Source: Solirubrobacterales bacterium
GTDB taxonomy: Bacteria > Actinomycetota > Thermoleophilia > Solirubrobacterales > Solirubrobacteraceae
Length of the DNA: 5,191 nt
Reading direction: 5' to 3'
Assembly: GCA_003157595.1 (NCBI GenBank)
Contig: PMKB01000267.1
Location: 1 to 5,191 of the forward strand
Part shown: positions 1 to 5,083 of the stretch, in pieces
How positions within the stretch are numbered: the first letter of the stretch is position 1
How the letters are laid out: each line of letters begins with the position of its first letter
Notes under the pieces: generated by a model
The model's input: the letters and a program-made list of their open reading frames with translations, nothing else
Told to the model about the DNA's origin: nothing
Database searches by the model: none
Made by a program: the position numbers and the translations under genes

Positions 1-16
1 GGACGAGCGCTCGTCC
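1..16. repeat. Perfect 16-bp palindrome at the window's left edge, possible terminator hairpin or operator
   Basis: The first 16 bases, GGACGAGCGCTCGTCC, are a perfect palindrome: GGACGAGC followed by its own reverse complement. As RNA it could fold into a 6-bp stem (GGACGA/TCGTCC) closed by GCGC, followed by the mildly T-rich TCTTCGT. It lies 29 bases before the copCD start. It could be the terminator of an upstream gene, a dimeric-repressor operator for the copper operon, or the chance end of a preceding reading frame. The window begins here, so flanking sequence that would separate these options is missing. Confidence 0.3.
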
Positions 17-45
17 TCTTCGTCGGTCCGAACAGGCAGGAGCAC

Positions 46-1746
46 ATGCCCCACCGCAAACGTACCTTCCTAGTCGCGATTGCGAGCGCGTTCTGCGCCG
101 TCGCAATCGCCCCCGCGATCGCGTCGGCGCACGCCGTGCTGCTCGGCACGCAGCCGCAGTCGCTGAGCACGGTCAGGACATCTCCACGGGAGGTGAGCTT
201 CGAGTTCAACCAAGCCGTCGGCTTCACCATCGGTGCGGTCGCCGTCTACAACGGCACGGGTTCCGAGGTCGACAACGGCGTGATCTCTCATCCCGGCGGC
301 AACGAACGCTGGCTGGGGGTCGGGCTGCCTGCGCACCTGCCCGACGGCACCTACACCGCCCGCTACCGGGTCATCTCGGCAGACACCCACATCGTCTACG
401 GGGGACTGGTGTTCAACATCGGCCACGCGTCGCGCTCGGCGCTGACGGTTGCCGGGCTGATCGGCAAGGACCGGGCGGGGCCGGTGACGAACGTCGCGTT
501 CGGCGTGGTGCGCGGGCTGGACTACCTGTCGATCGCGCTCGTGGTGGGCGGGCTCGTCTTCCTGCTCTGGCTGACGCCGCCGGCGCTGGCGGCGCTGGCG
601 GACGGAGCCTACGGGCGCAGGGTGTGGCGCCTGATCGGGGCCGGTCTCGCGCTGGGCGTCCTGGTCGGCGTGCTCGGGATCGCGCTCCAGGGCGCGGAGG
701 CAGCCGGGCTCTCGCTGTGGGCGTCGCTGAGGTGGTCGATCGTCTCGAACGTCCTGTCCAGCCGCTTCGGCTGGGTCTGGGGAGTGAGGGCGGCCGTGTT
801 CGCGCTGTCGCTGGCCGGGCTGGGCCTGCGAAACCGGCGGGCGTTCAAACTCTGGCTCGGGGCCGCGTGCGCCTACGCGGTGGCCACGCCCGCGCTGGCC
901 GGGCACGCGTCGATCCAGTCGCCCGTGTGGGCGTTCTTCCCGGCCGACGTCGGCCATGTCCTCGCGGCGAGTGTGTGGGTCGGCGGGATCGCCTGCATCG
1001 TCTTCGCCCTGCCGCTGGCGACGCGCGCGGTGGCGCCGGGGGAGCGCACCGCCATGCTCGTCGAGGTGCTCGGCCGCTTCTCGCCGGTCGCGCTCGCGGC
1101 GGTCGCGGTGCTCGCGGTCACCGGCGTCGTGCAGGCCTACATCGACATTCGCAGCCTCAACGCCCTGACCCACACGACCTACGGCGAGCTCGTGCTGCTG
1201 AAGACCGGTCTGCTGGGGCTGCTGATCGGGCTCGGCGCGATCAACCGCGAGCGCGTGCTCCCGACGCTTCGGCGGCTTGTCGAGGCCGGCTCGACGCCGG
1301 GGGCAACCGGCGTGTTGCTGAGGCGTTCGACGCGCGGTGAGTTCGCAGCCATGGCGTGCGTGTTCGCCGTGACCGCCGGGCTCGTCGTCTTCGCGCCACC
1401 CATCGACGCCGCAAGCGGGCCGTTCGCGGTGAACGTGCGGCTGGGGCCGGCCGAGCTCGAGGCCTACATCACGCCGGCGCAGGTGGGGGTCAACGCGATG
1501 CACCTGTACCTGATCGATGCCCGCACGGGCGCGCCGTTTACGCAGACAAAGCAGTTCACCGTGACCGCGACGCTGGCGTCCAAGGGCATCGGCCCGCTGC
1601 CGGAGACCGCGTATGTGAGCGGGCCCGGGCATTGGACGATCACCGACGCGGTGCTCTCGCCGGCCGGGACCTGGGAGGTCGCGATCACCGATCGCGTGTC
1701 GCTCTTTGACGAGTACAGCGTCACCCTGAAGGTGCCCGTACGGTGA
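46..1746 (+). CDS. copCD: CopC-CopD fusion copper transport/resistance protein (YcnJ-like)
   Basis: This 566-residue protein is predicted to bind copper outside the membrane and move it across the cytoplasmic membrane. A signal peptide (about residues 1-28, ending AIASA) precedes His29, which would become the mature N-terminus as in CopC proteins. The CopC beta-sandwich covers about 29-127. Its SADTH stretch supplies Asp113 and His115, matching the Asp/His that join the N-terminal His in CopC Cu(II) sites. About eight hydrophobic segments between 155 and 450 form the CopD domain, with family-like AGH (His287), DVGH (His304) and WVGG motifs. Residues 455-566 form an extracytoplasmic beta-rich tail resembling YtkA/FixH-like domains (GTWEVAITDR, FDEYSVTL). 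The ATG has AGGAG at 38-42, only 3 bases upstream, and directly precedes a good signal peptide. The stop overlaps the next gene's GTG. Copper import and efflux cannot be told apart from sequence. Family assignment is firm; the C-terminal domain name is less so. Confidence 0.93.
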   Translation: MPHRKRTFLVAIASAFCAVAIAPAIASAHAVLLGTQPQSLSTVRTSPREVSFEFNQAVGFTIGAVAVYNGTGSEVDNGVISHPGGNERWLGVGLPAHLPDGTYTARYRVISADTHIVYGGLVFNIGHASRSALTVAGLIGKDRAGPVTNVAFGVVRGLDYLSIALVVGGLVFLLWLTPPALAALADGAYGRRVWRLIGAGLALGVLVGVLGIALQGAEAAGLSLWASLRWSIVSNVLSSRFGWVWGVRAAVFALSLAGLGLRNRRAFKLWLGAACAYAVATPALAGHASIQSPVWAFFPADVGHVLAASVWVGGIACIVFALPLATRAVAPGERTAMLVEVLGRFSPVALAAVAVLAVTGVVQAYIDIRSLNALTHTTYGELVLLKTGLLGLLIGLGAINRERVLPTLRRLVEAGSTPGATGVLLRRSTRGEFAAMACVFAVTAGLVVFAPPIDAASGPFAVNVRLGPAELEAYITPAQVGVNAMHLYLIDARTGAPFTQTKQFTVTATLASKGIGPLPETAYVSGPGHWTITDAVLSPAGTWEVAITDRVSLFDEYSVTLKVPVR

Positions 1747-2159
1747 TCACGGCGCTCGTTCACGCTGCGCTGTGCCTGGCTCCGGCGCTGGCGCTCTGGG
1801 CGGCGCTCGCGCTCGGTCGCTACCCCGGCGAGGGCGCCGTCGCCCGGCTCCTCGCGCGCCGGCGTCGCCGCGGGCCGCCGGCGTCCGCTCTGCCACTGCG
1901 GCCGCTCACCGCTGTCGTGCGACTTCTGCCGGACCCGATCGCCTGTTCGCTCGCCGGTCGCGCCCCTCCGCGCAGGACGGCGTTTGCCCAGTCCGTGCAC
2001 ACCAAACCTGAAGGGAGCAGTTGTGAAGCGACTCGCAAGCCTGATCGCGGCGCTCGCCGCGCTCGCATTGCCGGCCGCCGCGGCGGCCCACATCAGCCTG
2101 CATCCAAACGAGATCCCCGCCGGCGCGTTCGTCACGCTGAACCTGCGCGTGCCGGGTGA
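1743..2159 (+). CDS. Small basic protein with N-terminal membrane segment, copper-operon associated, function unknown
   Basis: The GTG start shares four bases (GTGA) with the copCD stop, a typical translational-coupling arrangement, and GAAGG at 1728-1732 sits 10 bases upstream. Residues 1-25 are hydrophobic, ending ALALGRYPGEGA, and are followed by an Arg-rich stretch (RRRRR near 39-43) and then a second short conserved-looking part, LLPDPIACSLAGRAPPRR. This looks like a membrane-anchored or membrane-associated peptide. As I recall, similar short proteins occur beside CopD and DUF1775 genes in actinobacteria, but I know no function. The frame stays open to 2159, so the last 45 or so residues overlap ycnI by 137 bases. 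That tail is Arg/Ala/Pro-rich and looks like an out-of-frame reading of ycnI. A single-base frame change between about 1975 and 2008 would end the protein at the TGA at 2009-2011, which would be a tidier gene end. The start and first 80 residues are credible; the C-terminus is doubtful. Confidence 0.6.
   Translation: MITALVHAALCLAPALALWAALALGRYPGEGAVARLLARRRRRGPPASALPLRPLTAVVRLLPDPIACSLAGRAPPRRTAFAQSVHTKPEGSSCEATRKPDRGARRARIAGRRGGPHQPASKRDPRRRVRHAEPARAG
2011..2017 (+). promoter_or_regulatory. Ribosome-binding site that fixes the ycnI GTG start
   Basis: AAGGGAG lies 5 bases before the GTG at 2023. It is the strongest Shine-Dalgarno match in this stretch, and the reading frame beginning there opens directly with a signal peptide (MKRLASLIAA). 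It therefore decides the start in favour of GTG 2023 over the in-frame TTG at 1984, which would put 13 extra non-hydrophobic residues ahead of the signal sequence. It lies inside the preceding small open frame. Confidence 0.75.
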
Positions 2160-2727
2160 GCAGCCGGGTGCCTACGCCTACAAGATCGTGATGCAGATGC
2201 CGCCAGGATTCACCGAGGTCGACGTGGAGAACGTCCCGGGCTGGACGGCACAGGAGACGATCACGAACCTGAAGAAGCCACTCCAGACGGCCGACGGACC
2301 AGTCGATCAGGTCGTATCGCAGGTCAGCTGGAGCGGCGATCGCTCGACGATCGGGCGTCTGGAGAATGGCTACTTCACACAGTTCCCGCTCGACATCACG
2401 ATCCCCTCGAACCTCGCCGGGAAATCGCTGACCTTCAAGACCGTCGAGTACTACTCCAACGGCAGGAACGCCTACTGGATCGGATCGCCGTCAGCCACCT
2501 ACCCGGCGCCGACGGTCAACATCACCAAGGCCGGCGGCGTGATCGAGGATGTGGCCGGCAAGGAGGCCGGTCCGCTGCCGGGGTTCGTGCCGAGCGGACA
2601 GGCGACCGCCACCGCGCTGAGAACCGGCTCGGGCTCGAACACGCTGGCGATCATCGCGATCGTCGCCGCCGCGCTTGCGCTGGCCGCCGCGGCCGCGACC
2701 CTGCTGACGCGGCGGCGCGCTGCCTGA
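2023..2727 (+). CDS. ycnI: YcnI/DUF1775 family secreted, membrane-anchored copper-binding protein
   Basis: This is a 234-residue protein. A signal peptide (MKRLASLIAALAALALPAAAAA) leaves His23 as the predicted mature N-terminus, in HISLHPNEIPAG. The DUF1775 domain covers about 23-168, with family-like stretches VTLNLRVP, QMPPGF, VPGW (Trp74), VSWSG (Trp103), FPLDITIP and the late VEYYSNGRNAYWIG (Trp152). Published work on B. subtilis YcnI describes a Cu(II) site built on one N-terminal histidine with a nearby tryptophan; His23 is the equivalent residue, and which tryptophan corresponds is not resolved here. After a Gly/Pro/Ala linker, a hydrophobic segment (about 207-227) followed by RRR forms a C-terminal membrane anchor facing outward. 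The protein probably receives or delivers copper for the CopCD product in the same operon. The GTG start is chosen from the AAGGGAG site and the signal peptide. Family assignment is strong; the role in transport rather than storage is inferred. Confidence 0.9.
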   Translation: MKRLASLIAALAALALPAAAAAHISLHPNEIPAGAFVTLNLRVPGEQPGAYAYKIVMQMPPGFTEVDVENVPGWTAQETITNLKKPLQTADGPVDQVVSQVSWSGDRSTIGRLENGYFTQFPLDITIPSNLAGKSLTFKTVEYYSNGRNAYWIGSPSATYPAPTVNITKAGGVIEDVAGKEAGPLPGFVPSGQATATALRTGSGSNTLAIIAIVAAALALAAAAATLLTRRRAA

Positions 2728-2739
2728 ACGCGGCGGGGG

Positions 2740-2768
2740 GCTCGCGGCGCCACGGCGGCGCCGCGAGC
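2740..2768 (+). terminator. GC-rich stem-loop after ycnI, probable terminator of the copper operon
   Basis: GCTCGCGGCGCC at 2740-2751 pairs perfectly with GGCGCCGCGAGC at 2757-2768 around a 5-base loop (ACGGC), giving a 12-bp stem that begins 13 bases after the ycnI stop codon. There is no T-tract afterwards (CTCTCGCC follows), so it is not a textbook intrinsic terminator, though high-GC actinobacteria often have stems without U-runs at operon ends. It could also act as an mRNA 3' stabiliser. Confidence 0.6.
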
Positions 2769-2784
2769 GCTCTCGCCGACCCTG

Positions 2785-2855
2785 AGGGCACCGAAGGCAT
2801 GCTTTTCGAGGTCTTGCGGACCGGATAGGGCGCAAAGGCTCCCTTACGGTGCCCT
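2785..2855. repeat. 71-base inverted-repeat structure of unknown class in the ycnI-tig spacer
   Basis: AGGGCACCGAAGG at 2785-2797 can pair with CCTTACGGTGCCCT at 2842-2855, giving 13 bp with one bulged A (2846). The enclosed 44 bases can form either GGTC/GACC (2810-2813 with 2819-2822) or TTGCG/CGCAA (2814-2818 with 2831-2835). These two inner pairings overlap, so they exclude each other. The length and 7-bp end pairing recall a tRNA, but no T-arm or anticodon arm can be drawn. It may be a second terminator, a small RNA, a regulatory leader or a protein-binding dyad. No known family was recognised with confidence. Confidence 0.45.
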
Positions 2856-2856
2856 A

Positions 2857-2891
2857 GGCGCGCTGAGATCCGTCGATGGCTGACGCGCGCC
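2857..2891. repeat. 7-bp GC inverted repeat following the larger structure
   Basis: GGCGCGC at 2857-2863 and GCGCGCC at 2885-2891 are perfect reverse complements separated by 21 bases. The repeat starts one base after the 2785-2855 structure ends, making it the third successive inverted repeat in this spacer. A 7-bp repeat made only of G and C is common by chance at this base composition, so on its own it is weak. Confidence 0.2.
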
Positions 2892-2942
2892 GCGCCGGGT
2901 CCGGCGCAGTTGCGCTCGCGCGTCCCAGCGTCGACGTGAAGG

Positions 2943-2948
2943 TATCGT
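2943..2948 (+). promoter_or_regulatory. Candidate -10 element for a short-leader or leaderless tig transcript
   Basis: TATCGT lies 10 bases before the tig ATG (2959) in a stretch otherwise poor in A and T. If it is a -10 hexamer, transcription would begin at about 2955-2959, at or within a few bases of the start codon. No good -35 hexamer is visible 16-18 bases upstream; TTGCGC at 2910-2915 is too far away. The lack of a Shine-Dalgarno sequence close to the ATG agrees with a leaderless message, which is common in actinobacteria. The call rests on one hexamer and its position. Confidence 0.35.
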
Positions 2949-2958
2949 TGCGCCTCCA

Positions 2959-4317
2959 ATGGCCTCCGACCTCAGGACCACCGTCACGGAACTGCCGCAG
3001 TCGCGGGTGCGCGTCGAGGTTGTGGTGGCGCCCGAGGACGTCGCGCGCGCGGCGGAGGCGGCGGCGGCGCGGATCGGCCGCGATCTCAAGCTGCCCGGCT
3101 TTCGCAAGGGCAAGGTGCCGCCGGCGGTCGTGATCGGGCGGGTGGGCCGCGAGGCCGTGGTCGACGACGCTGTGCGCGAGCGCCTTGCGCGCTGGTATTC
3201 GGCGGCGATCGGCGAGTCCGGGATCGTCACCGTCGGCGATCCCGACATCACCCTCGGCGAGCTGCCCGGGGAGCACGAGCCGTTCACCTTCTCGTTCGAG
3301 ATCGGCGTGCGACCCGTCGCAACGCTCGCGCAGTGGCGCGGCATCGAGGCGCCGCGGCGCGAGCCGGTGGTCGCCGAGGAGCAGATCGATGAGCAGATCG
3401 AGCAGGCCCGCGATCGGCTTGCGCGCCTCGAGACGGTGGAGCGCGCTGCGACCACAGGCGACTTCGTGGTGATCGACTACACGGGCACGATCGGCGGCGA
3501 GCAGATCGAGGGGGGCGAGGGCCGCGCGCAGCTGGTCGAGCTAGCCGCCGGGCGGCTGATTCCCGGGTTCGAGGAGGGCCTTATCGGGGCGAGCGGCGGC
3601 GAGCAGCGTACGCTCGATCTTCGCTTCCCGGACGACTACGGCGCTGCGCAGCTCGCCGGGCGCGAGGCGGTATTCGAGGTCAGTGTGGCCGAGGTGCGCG
3701 AGAAGGTCCTGCCCGAGCTCGACGACGACTTCGCGCTCGAGGCAGCAGGTCTCGACAGTGTGCAGGAACTGCGCGAGGATCTGCGCAGCCGGTTGTTCGA
3801 GGTGGATGAGCGCGCGGTCGAGGCCGAGTTTCGCAACGCCGTGCTCGAAGCCGCGGCGGAGGCCGCCTCGATCACGGTGCCAGACACGCTGGTCGACGCC
3901 CGCGCCAGGGAGGCGCTGGAGCGTAGTCTCCACTCGCTCTCCCGTCGCGGCATCAGCAGGGAGGCCTATCTGCAGATCGCCGGCGCAACCGAGGAGGAGC
4001 TGATCGCCAACGCCCGGCCCGGTGCCGAGCGCGCGCTGCGCGCCGAGGCCGTGATCGCGGCGATCGTCGCCGCCGAGTCGATCGAGCCGAGCGACGACGA
4101 ATTGCTCGCTGCGCTCGAGCAGAGCGTCCAGCCGGACGAGAGCGGACGCGTCACCGACCCGAAGAAGCTGCTCACGCAGTTGCGCCGCGCCGGGCGGCTC
4201 GAGGATCTGCGCGCCGACGTGGCCGCCGACCAGGCGCTCGAACGCCTCGTGCAGGCGGCGGTCGCGATCACGCCGGAGCGGGCGGCGGCGCGCGAGAAGC
4301 TCTGGACCCCCGGCTAG
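2959..4317 (+). CDS. tig: Trigger factor, ribosome-associated chaperone with peptidyl-prolyl isomerase domain
   Basis: This 452-residue protein is within the usual size range for trigger factor, the cytoplasmic chaperone that docks beside the ribosomal exit tunnel and shields nascent chains. The N-terminal ribosome-binding domain (about 1-125) carries the signature LPGFRKGKVP at 45-54, with Gly47-Phe48-Arg49-Lys50 forming the ribosome-contact loop. An FKBP-type isomerase domain follows at about 163-248 (GDFVVIDYTGTIGG; LIPGFEEGLIGASGGE; LRFPDDYGAAQLAGREAVFE). A helical C-terminal substrate-binding arm begins at LPELDDDFA (252-260) and runs to the end. The ATG at 2959 gives the family-like opening RTTVTELPQSRVRVEV. 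No Shine-Dalgarno sequence lies in the usual 5-10 base range; the nearest GAAGG (2938-2942) is 16 bases away. The gene precedes clpP and clpX, the widely conserved order. No truncation or missing domain is seen. Confidence 0.97.
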   Translation: MASDLRTTVTELPQSRVRVEVVVAPEDVARAAEAAAARIGRDLKLPGFRKGKVPPAVVIGRVGREAVVDDAVRERLARWYSAAIGESGIVTVGDPDITLGELPGEHEPFTFSFEIGVRPVATLAQWRGIEAPRREPVVAEEQIDEQIEQARDRLARLETVERAATTGDFVVIDYTGTIGGEQIEGGEGRAQLVELAAGRLIPGFEEGLIGASGGEQRTLDLRFPDDYGAAQLAGREAVFEVSVAEVREKVLPELDDDFALEAAGLDSVQELREDLRSRLFEVDERAVEAEFRNAVLEAAAEAASITVPDTLVDARAREALERSLHSLSRRGISREAYLQIAGATEEELIANARPGAERALRAEAVIAAIVAAESIEPSDDELLAALEQSVQPDESGRVTDPKKLLTQLRRAGRLEDLRADVAADQALERLVQAAVAITPERAAAREKLWTPG

Positions 4318-4337
4318 CCGCTCCATTCGGACCTGGC

Positions 4338-4364
4338 GGCGGGTGCGCGCTGCGCGCGAGCGCC
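4338..4364 (+). terminator. Weak hairpin after tig, possible terminator or attenuator
   Basis: GCGCG at 4345-4349 pairs with CGCGC at 4353-4357 around a 3-base loop, extended by a T-G wobble, and an outer GGCG/CGCC (4338-4341 with 4361-4364) is separated by a 2x2 internal loop. It starts 20 bases after the tig stop. There is no T-run, and alternating GC repeats fold easily at this composition, so termination is only possible. Partial read-through into clpP would fit the conserved gene order. Confidence 0.3.
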
Positions 4365-4387
4365 GTTGCAAGCGCGTTCCTACCGTC

Positions 4388-4415
4388 CTGAGCGGCCAAG
4401 CACGGTTGGTAGACT
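4388..4415 (+). promoter_or_regulatory. Candidate promoter for clpP-clpX
   Basis: TAGACT at 4410-4415 resembles a -10 hexamer (four of six bases of TATAAT, with T1, A2 and T6 kept), and CTGAGC at 4388-4393 keeps the central TGA of a -35 element 16 bases upstream. Transcription would start near 4422, giving a clpP leader of about 65 bases. No CIRCE (TTAGCACTC dyad), HspR/HAIR (CTTGAGT dyad) or clear ClgR-type operator was found around it, so heat-shock control is not shown by the sequence. Confidence 0.4.
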
Positions 4416-4433
4416 CGGCTTGGAGGCGGTGCT

Positions 4434-4480
4434 GCTTTGCACTTGCCGGGAGGAATCGAGCCGGGCAAGCGAAACAAAGC
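4434..4480 (+). promoter_or_regulatory. Leader hairpin abutting the clpP ribosome-binding site
   Basis: GCTTTG at 4434-4439 pairs with CAAAGC at 4475-4480. Inside it, CTTGCCGG at 4442-4449 pairs with CCGGGCAAG at 4461-4469 with one bulged G (4463). The two stems are joined by an asymmetric internal loop (4440-4441 against 4470-4474) and closed by an 11-base loop, GAGGAATCGAG. The structure totals 14 pairs. It ends directly before GAGG at 4481-4484, the likely clpP ribosome-binding site 3 bases ahead of the ATG. The apical part itself holds a Shine-Dalgarno-like GGGAGGA (4448-4454) with no start codon at a suitable distance. It may tune clpP translation or mRNA stability, or be a DNA dyad for a regulator. 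Confidence 0.45.
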
Positions 4481-4487
4481 GAGGACC

Positions 4488-5072
4488 ATGAGCCCACTGA
4501 TCCCGATGGTTGTCGAGCAGACCTCTCGGGGCGAGCGCGCGTTTGACATCTACAGCCGCTTGCTCAACGAGCGGATCATCTTTCTGGGGACGCCGATCGA
4601 CGACCAGATCGCCAACCTGATCGTCGCGCAGCTTCTGCACCTCGAGAGCGAGGATCCCGACAAGGACATCTCGCTCTACATCAACTCGCCCGGCGGGTCG
4701 GTGTATGCGGGGCTCGCGATCTACGACACGATCCAGTTCGTCAAGCCGGACGTTCAGACGATCTGCGTGGGCATCGCGATGTCGATGGGTGCGCTGCTTC
4801 TGGCCGGCGGCGCAAAGGGCAAGCGGATGGCGCTGCCGAACGCGAAGATCCTGATCCACCAGGTCAGCTCAAGCTTCCAGGGGCAGGCGACCGACATAGA
4901 GATCCATGCGCGGGAGATCATCGACGTGCGTCGTCGCCTCGACGAGATCATCGCGCTGCACACGGGCAAGTCGGTCGAGGAGGTCAAGACCGACACCGAA
5001 CGCGACTACTTCATGAGCTCTGAGGAAGCAACCGCGTACGGGATCATCGACCGCGTGATCAGCGAGCACTAG
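4488..5072 (+). CDS. clpP: ATP-dependent Clp protease proteolytic subunit ClpP
   Basis: This 194-residue serine peptidase assembles into a double-ring barrel and degrades proteins fed to it by ClpX or another Clp ATPase. The triad is complete: Ser99 in [11 protein letters not shown], His124 in ILIHQ and Asp173 in ERDYFMS. The spacings of 25 and 49 residues equal those of E. coli ClpP. Other hallmarks are [19 protein letters not shown] (8-26), the oxyanion-region SPGGSVYAG (67-75) and the handle-region stretch from 128. The ATG at 4488 gives [11 protein letters not shown], the usual start with little or no propeptide. GAGG at 4481-4484 sits 3 bases upstream. The in-frame TTG at 4437 would add 17 uncharacteristic residues and lies in the leader hairpin. 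A single clpP leads straight into clpX here, 11 bases downstream, whereas many actinobacteria have tandem clpP1-clpP2 at this position. Confidence 0.97.
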   Translation: MSPLIPMVVEQTSRGERAFDIYSRLLNERIIFLGTPIDDQIANLIVAQLLHLESEDPDKDISLYINSPGGSVYAGLAIYDTIQFVKPDVQTICVGIAMSMGALLLAGGAKGKRMALPNAKILIHQVSSSFQGQATDIEIHAREIIDVRRRLDEIIALHTGKSVEEVKTDTERDYFMSSEEATAYGIIDRVISEH

Positions 5073-5083
5073 CACCGCACGCC

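Noticed and set aside
624..1340. Long alternative plus-strand frame inside copCD
   Set aside because: The translation is Arg/Ala/Gly-rich low-complexity sequence out of frame with a strongly supported gene; it is a GC-driven shadow.
70..1632. A 520-codon open frame on the minus strand opposite copCD
   Set aside because: Its product is rich in Arg, Gln, Asp, Pro and His with no recognisable domain, as expected from the complement of a GC-rich coding sequence. The plus-strand frame has clear CopC/CopD features over the same bases.
1984..2022. TTG 1984 as the ycnI start
   Set aside because: It would place 13 non-hydrophobic residues before the signal peptide. GTG 2023 has a strong AAGGGAG site 5 bases upstream.
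2784..2830. Possible glycine riboswitch (CACCGAAGG at 2789-2797)
   Set aside because: The matching string is short, the later conserved CTCTCAGG...GGAC part of the aptamer is missing, and the downstream gene is trigger factor, not a glycine-related gene.
2785..2855. tRNA-like element (71 bases with a 7-bp terminal pairing)
   Set aside because: No T-arm with a TTCGA-type loop, no D-arm and no anticodon stem can be drawn on either strand.
2826..2860. Possible cyclic-di-GMP (GEMM-I) riboswitch (GGGCGCAAAGG-like string)
   Set aside because: Only the CGCAAAG portion resembles the family. The upstream AGGGCAAACC element and the second receptor hairpin are not present in order.
4382..4406. Weak dyad ACCGT...ACGGT overlapping the candidate clpP promoter
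   Set aside because: It is only 5 bp with a 15-base spacer and has no match to a regulator site I recognise; it is likely to occur by chance.
4437..4487. TTG 4437 as the clpP start
   Set aside because: It adds 17 residues not typical of ClpP, has no ribosome-binding site at good spacing, and lies inside the leader hairpin. ATG 4488 gives the standard N-terminus.
3541..4497. 318-codon minus-strand frame opposite tig and the tig-clpP spacer
   Set aside because: It has no domain signature and an Arg/Leu-rich composition, and it lies against a complete trigger factor gene.
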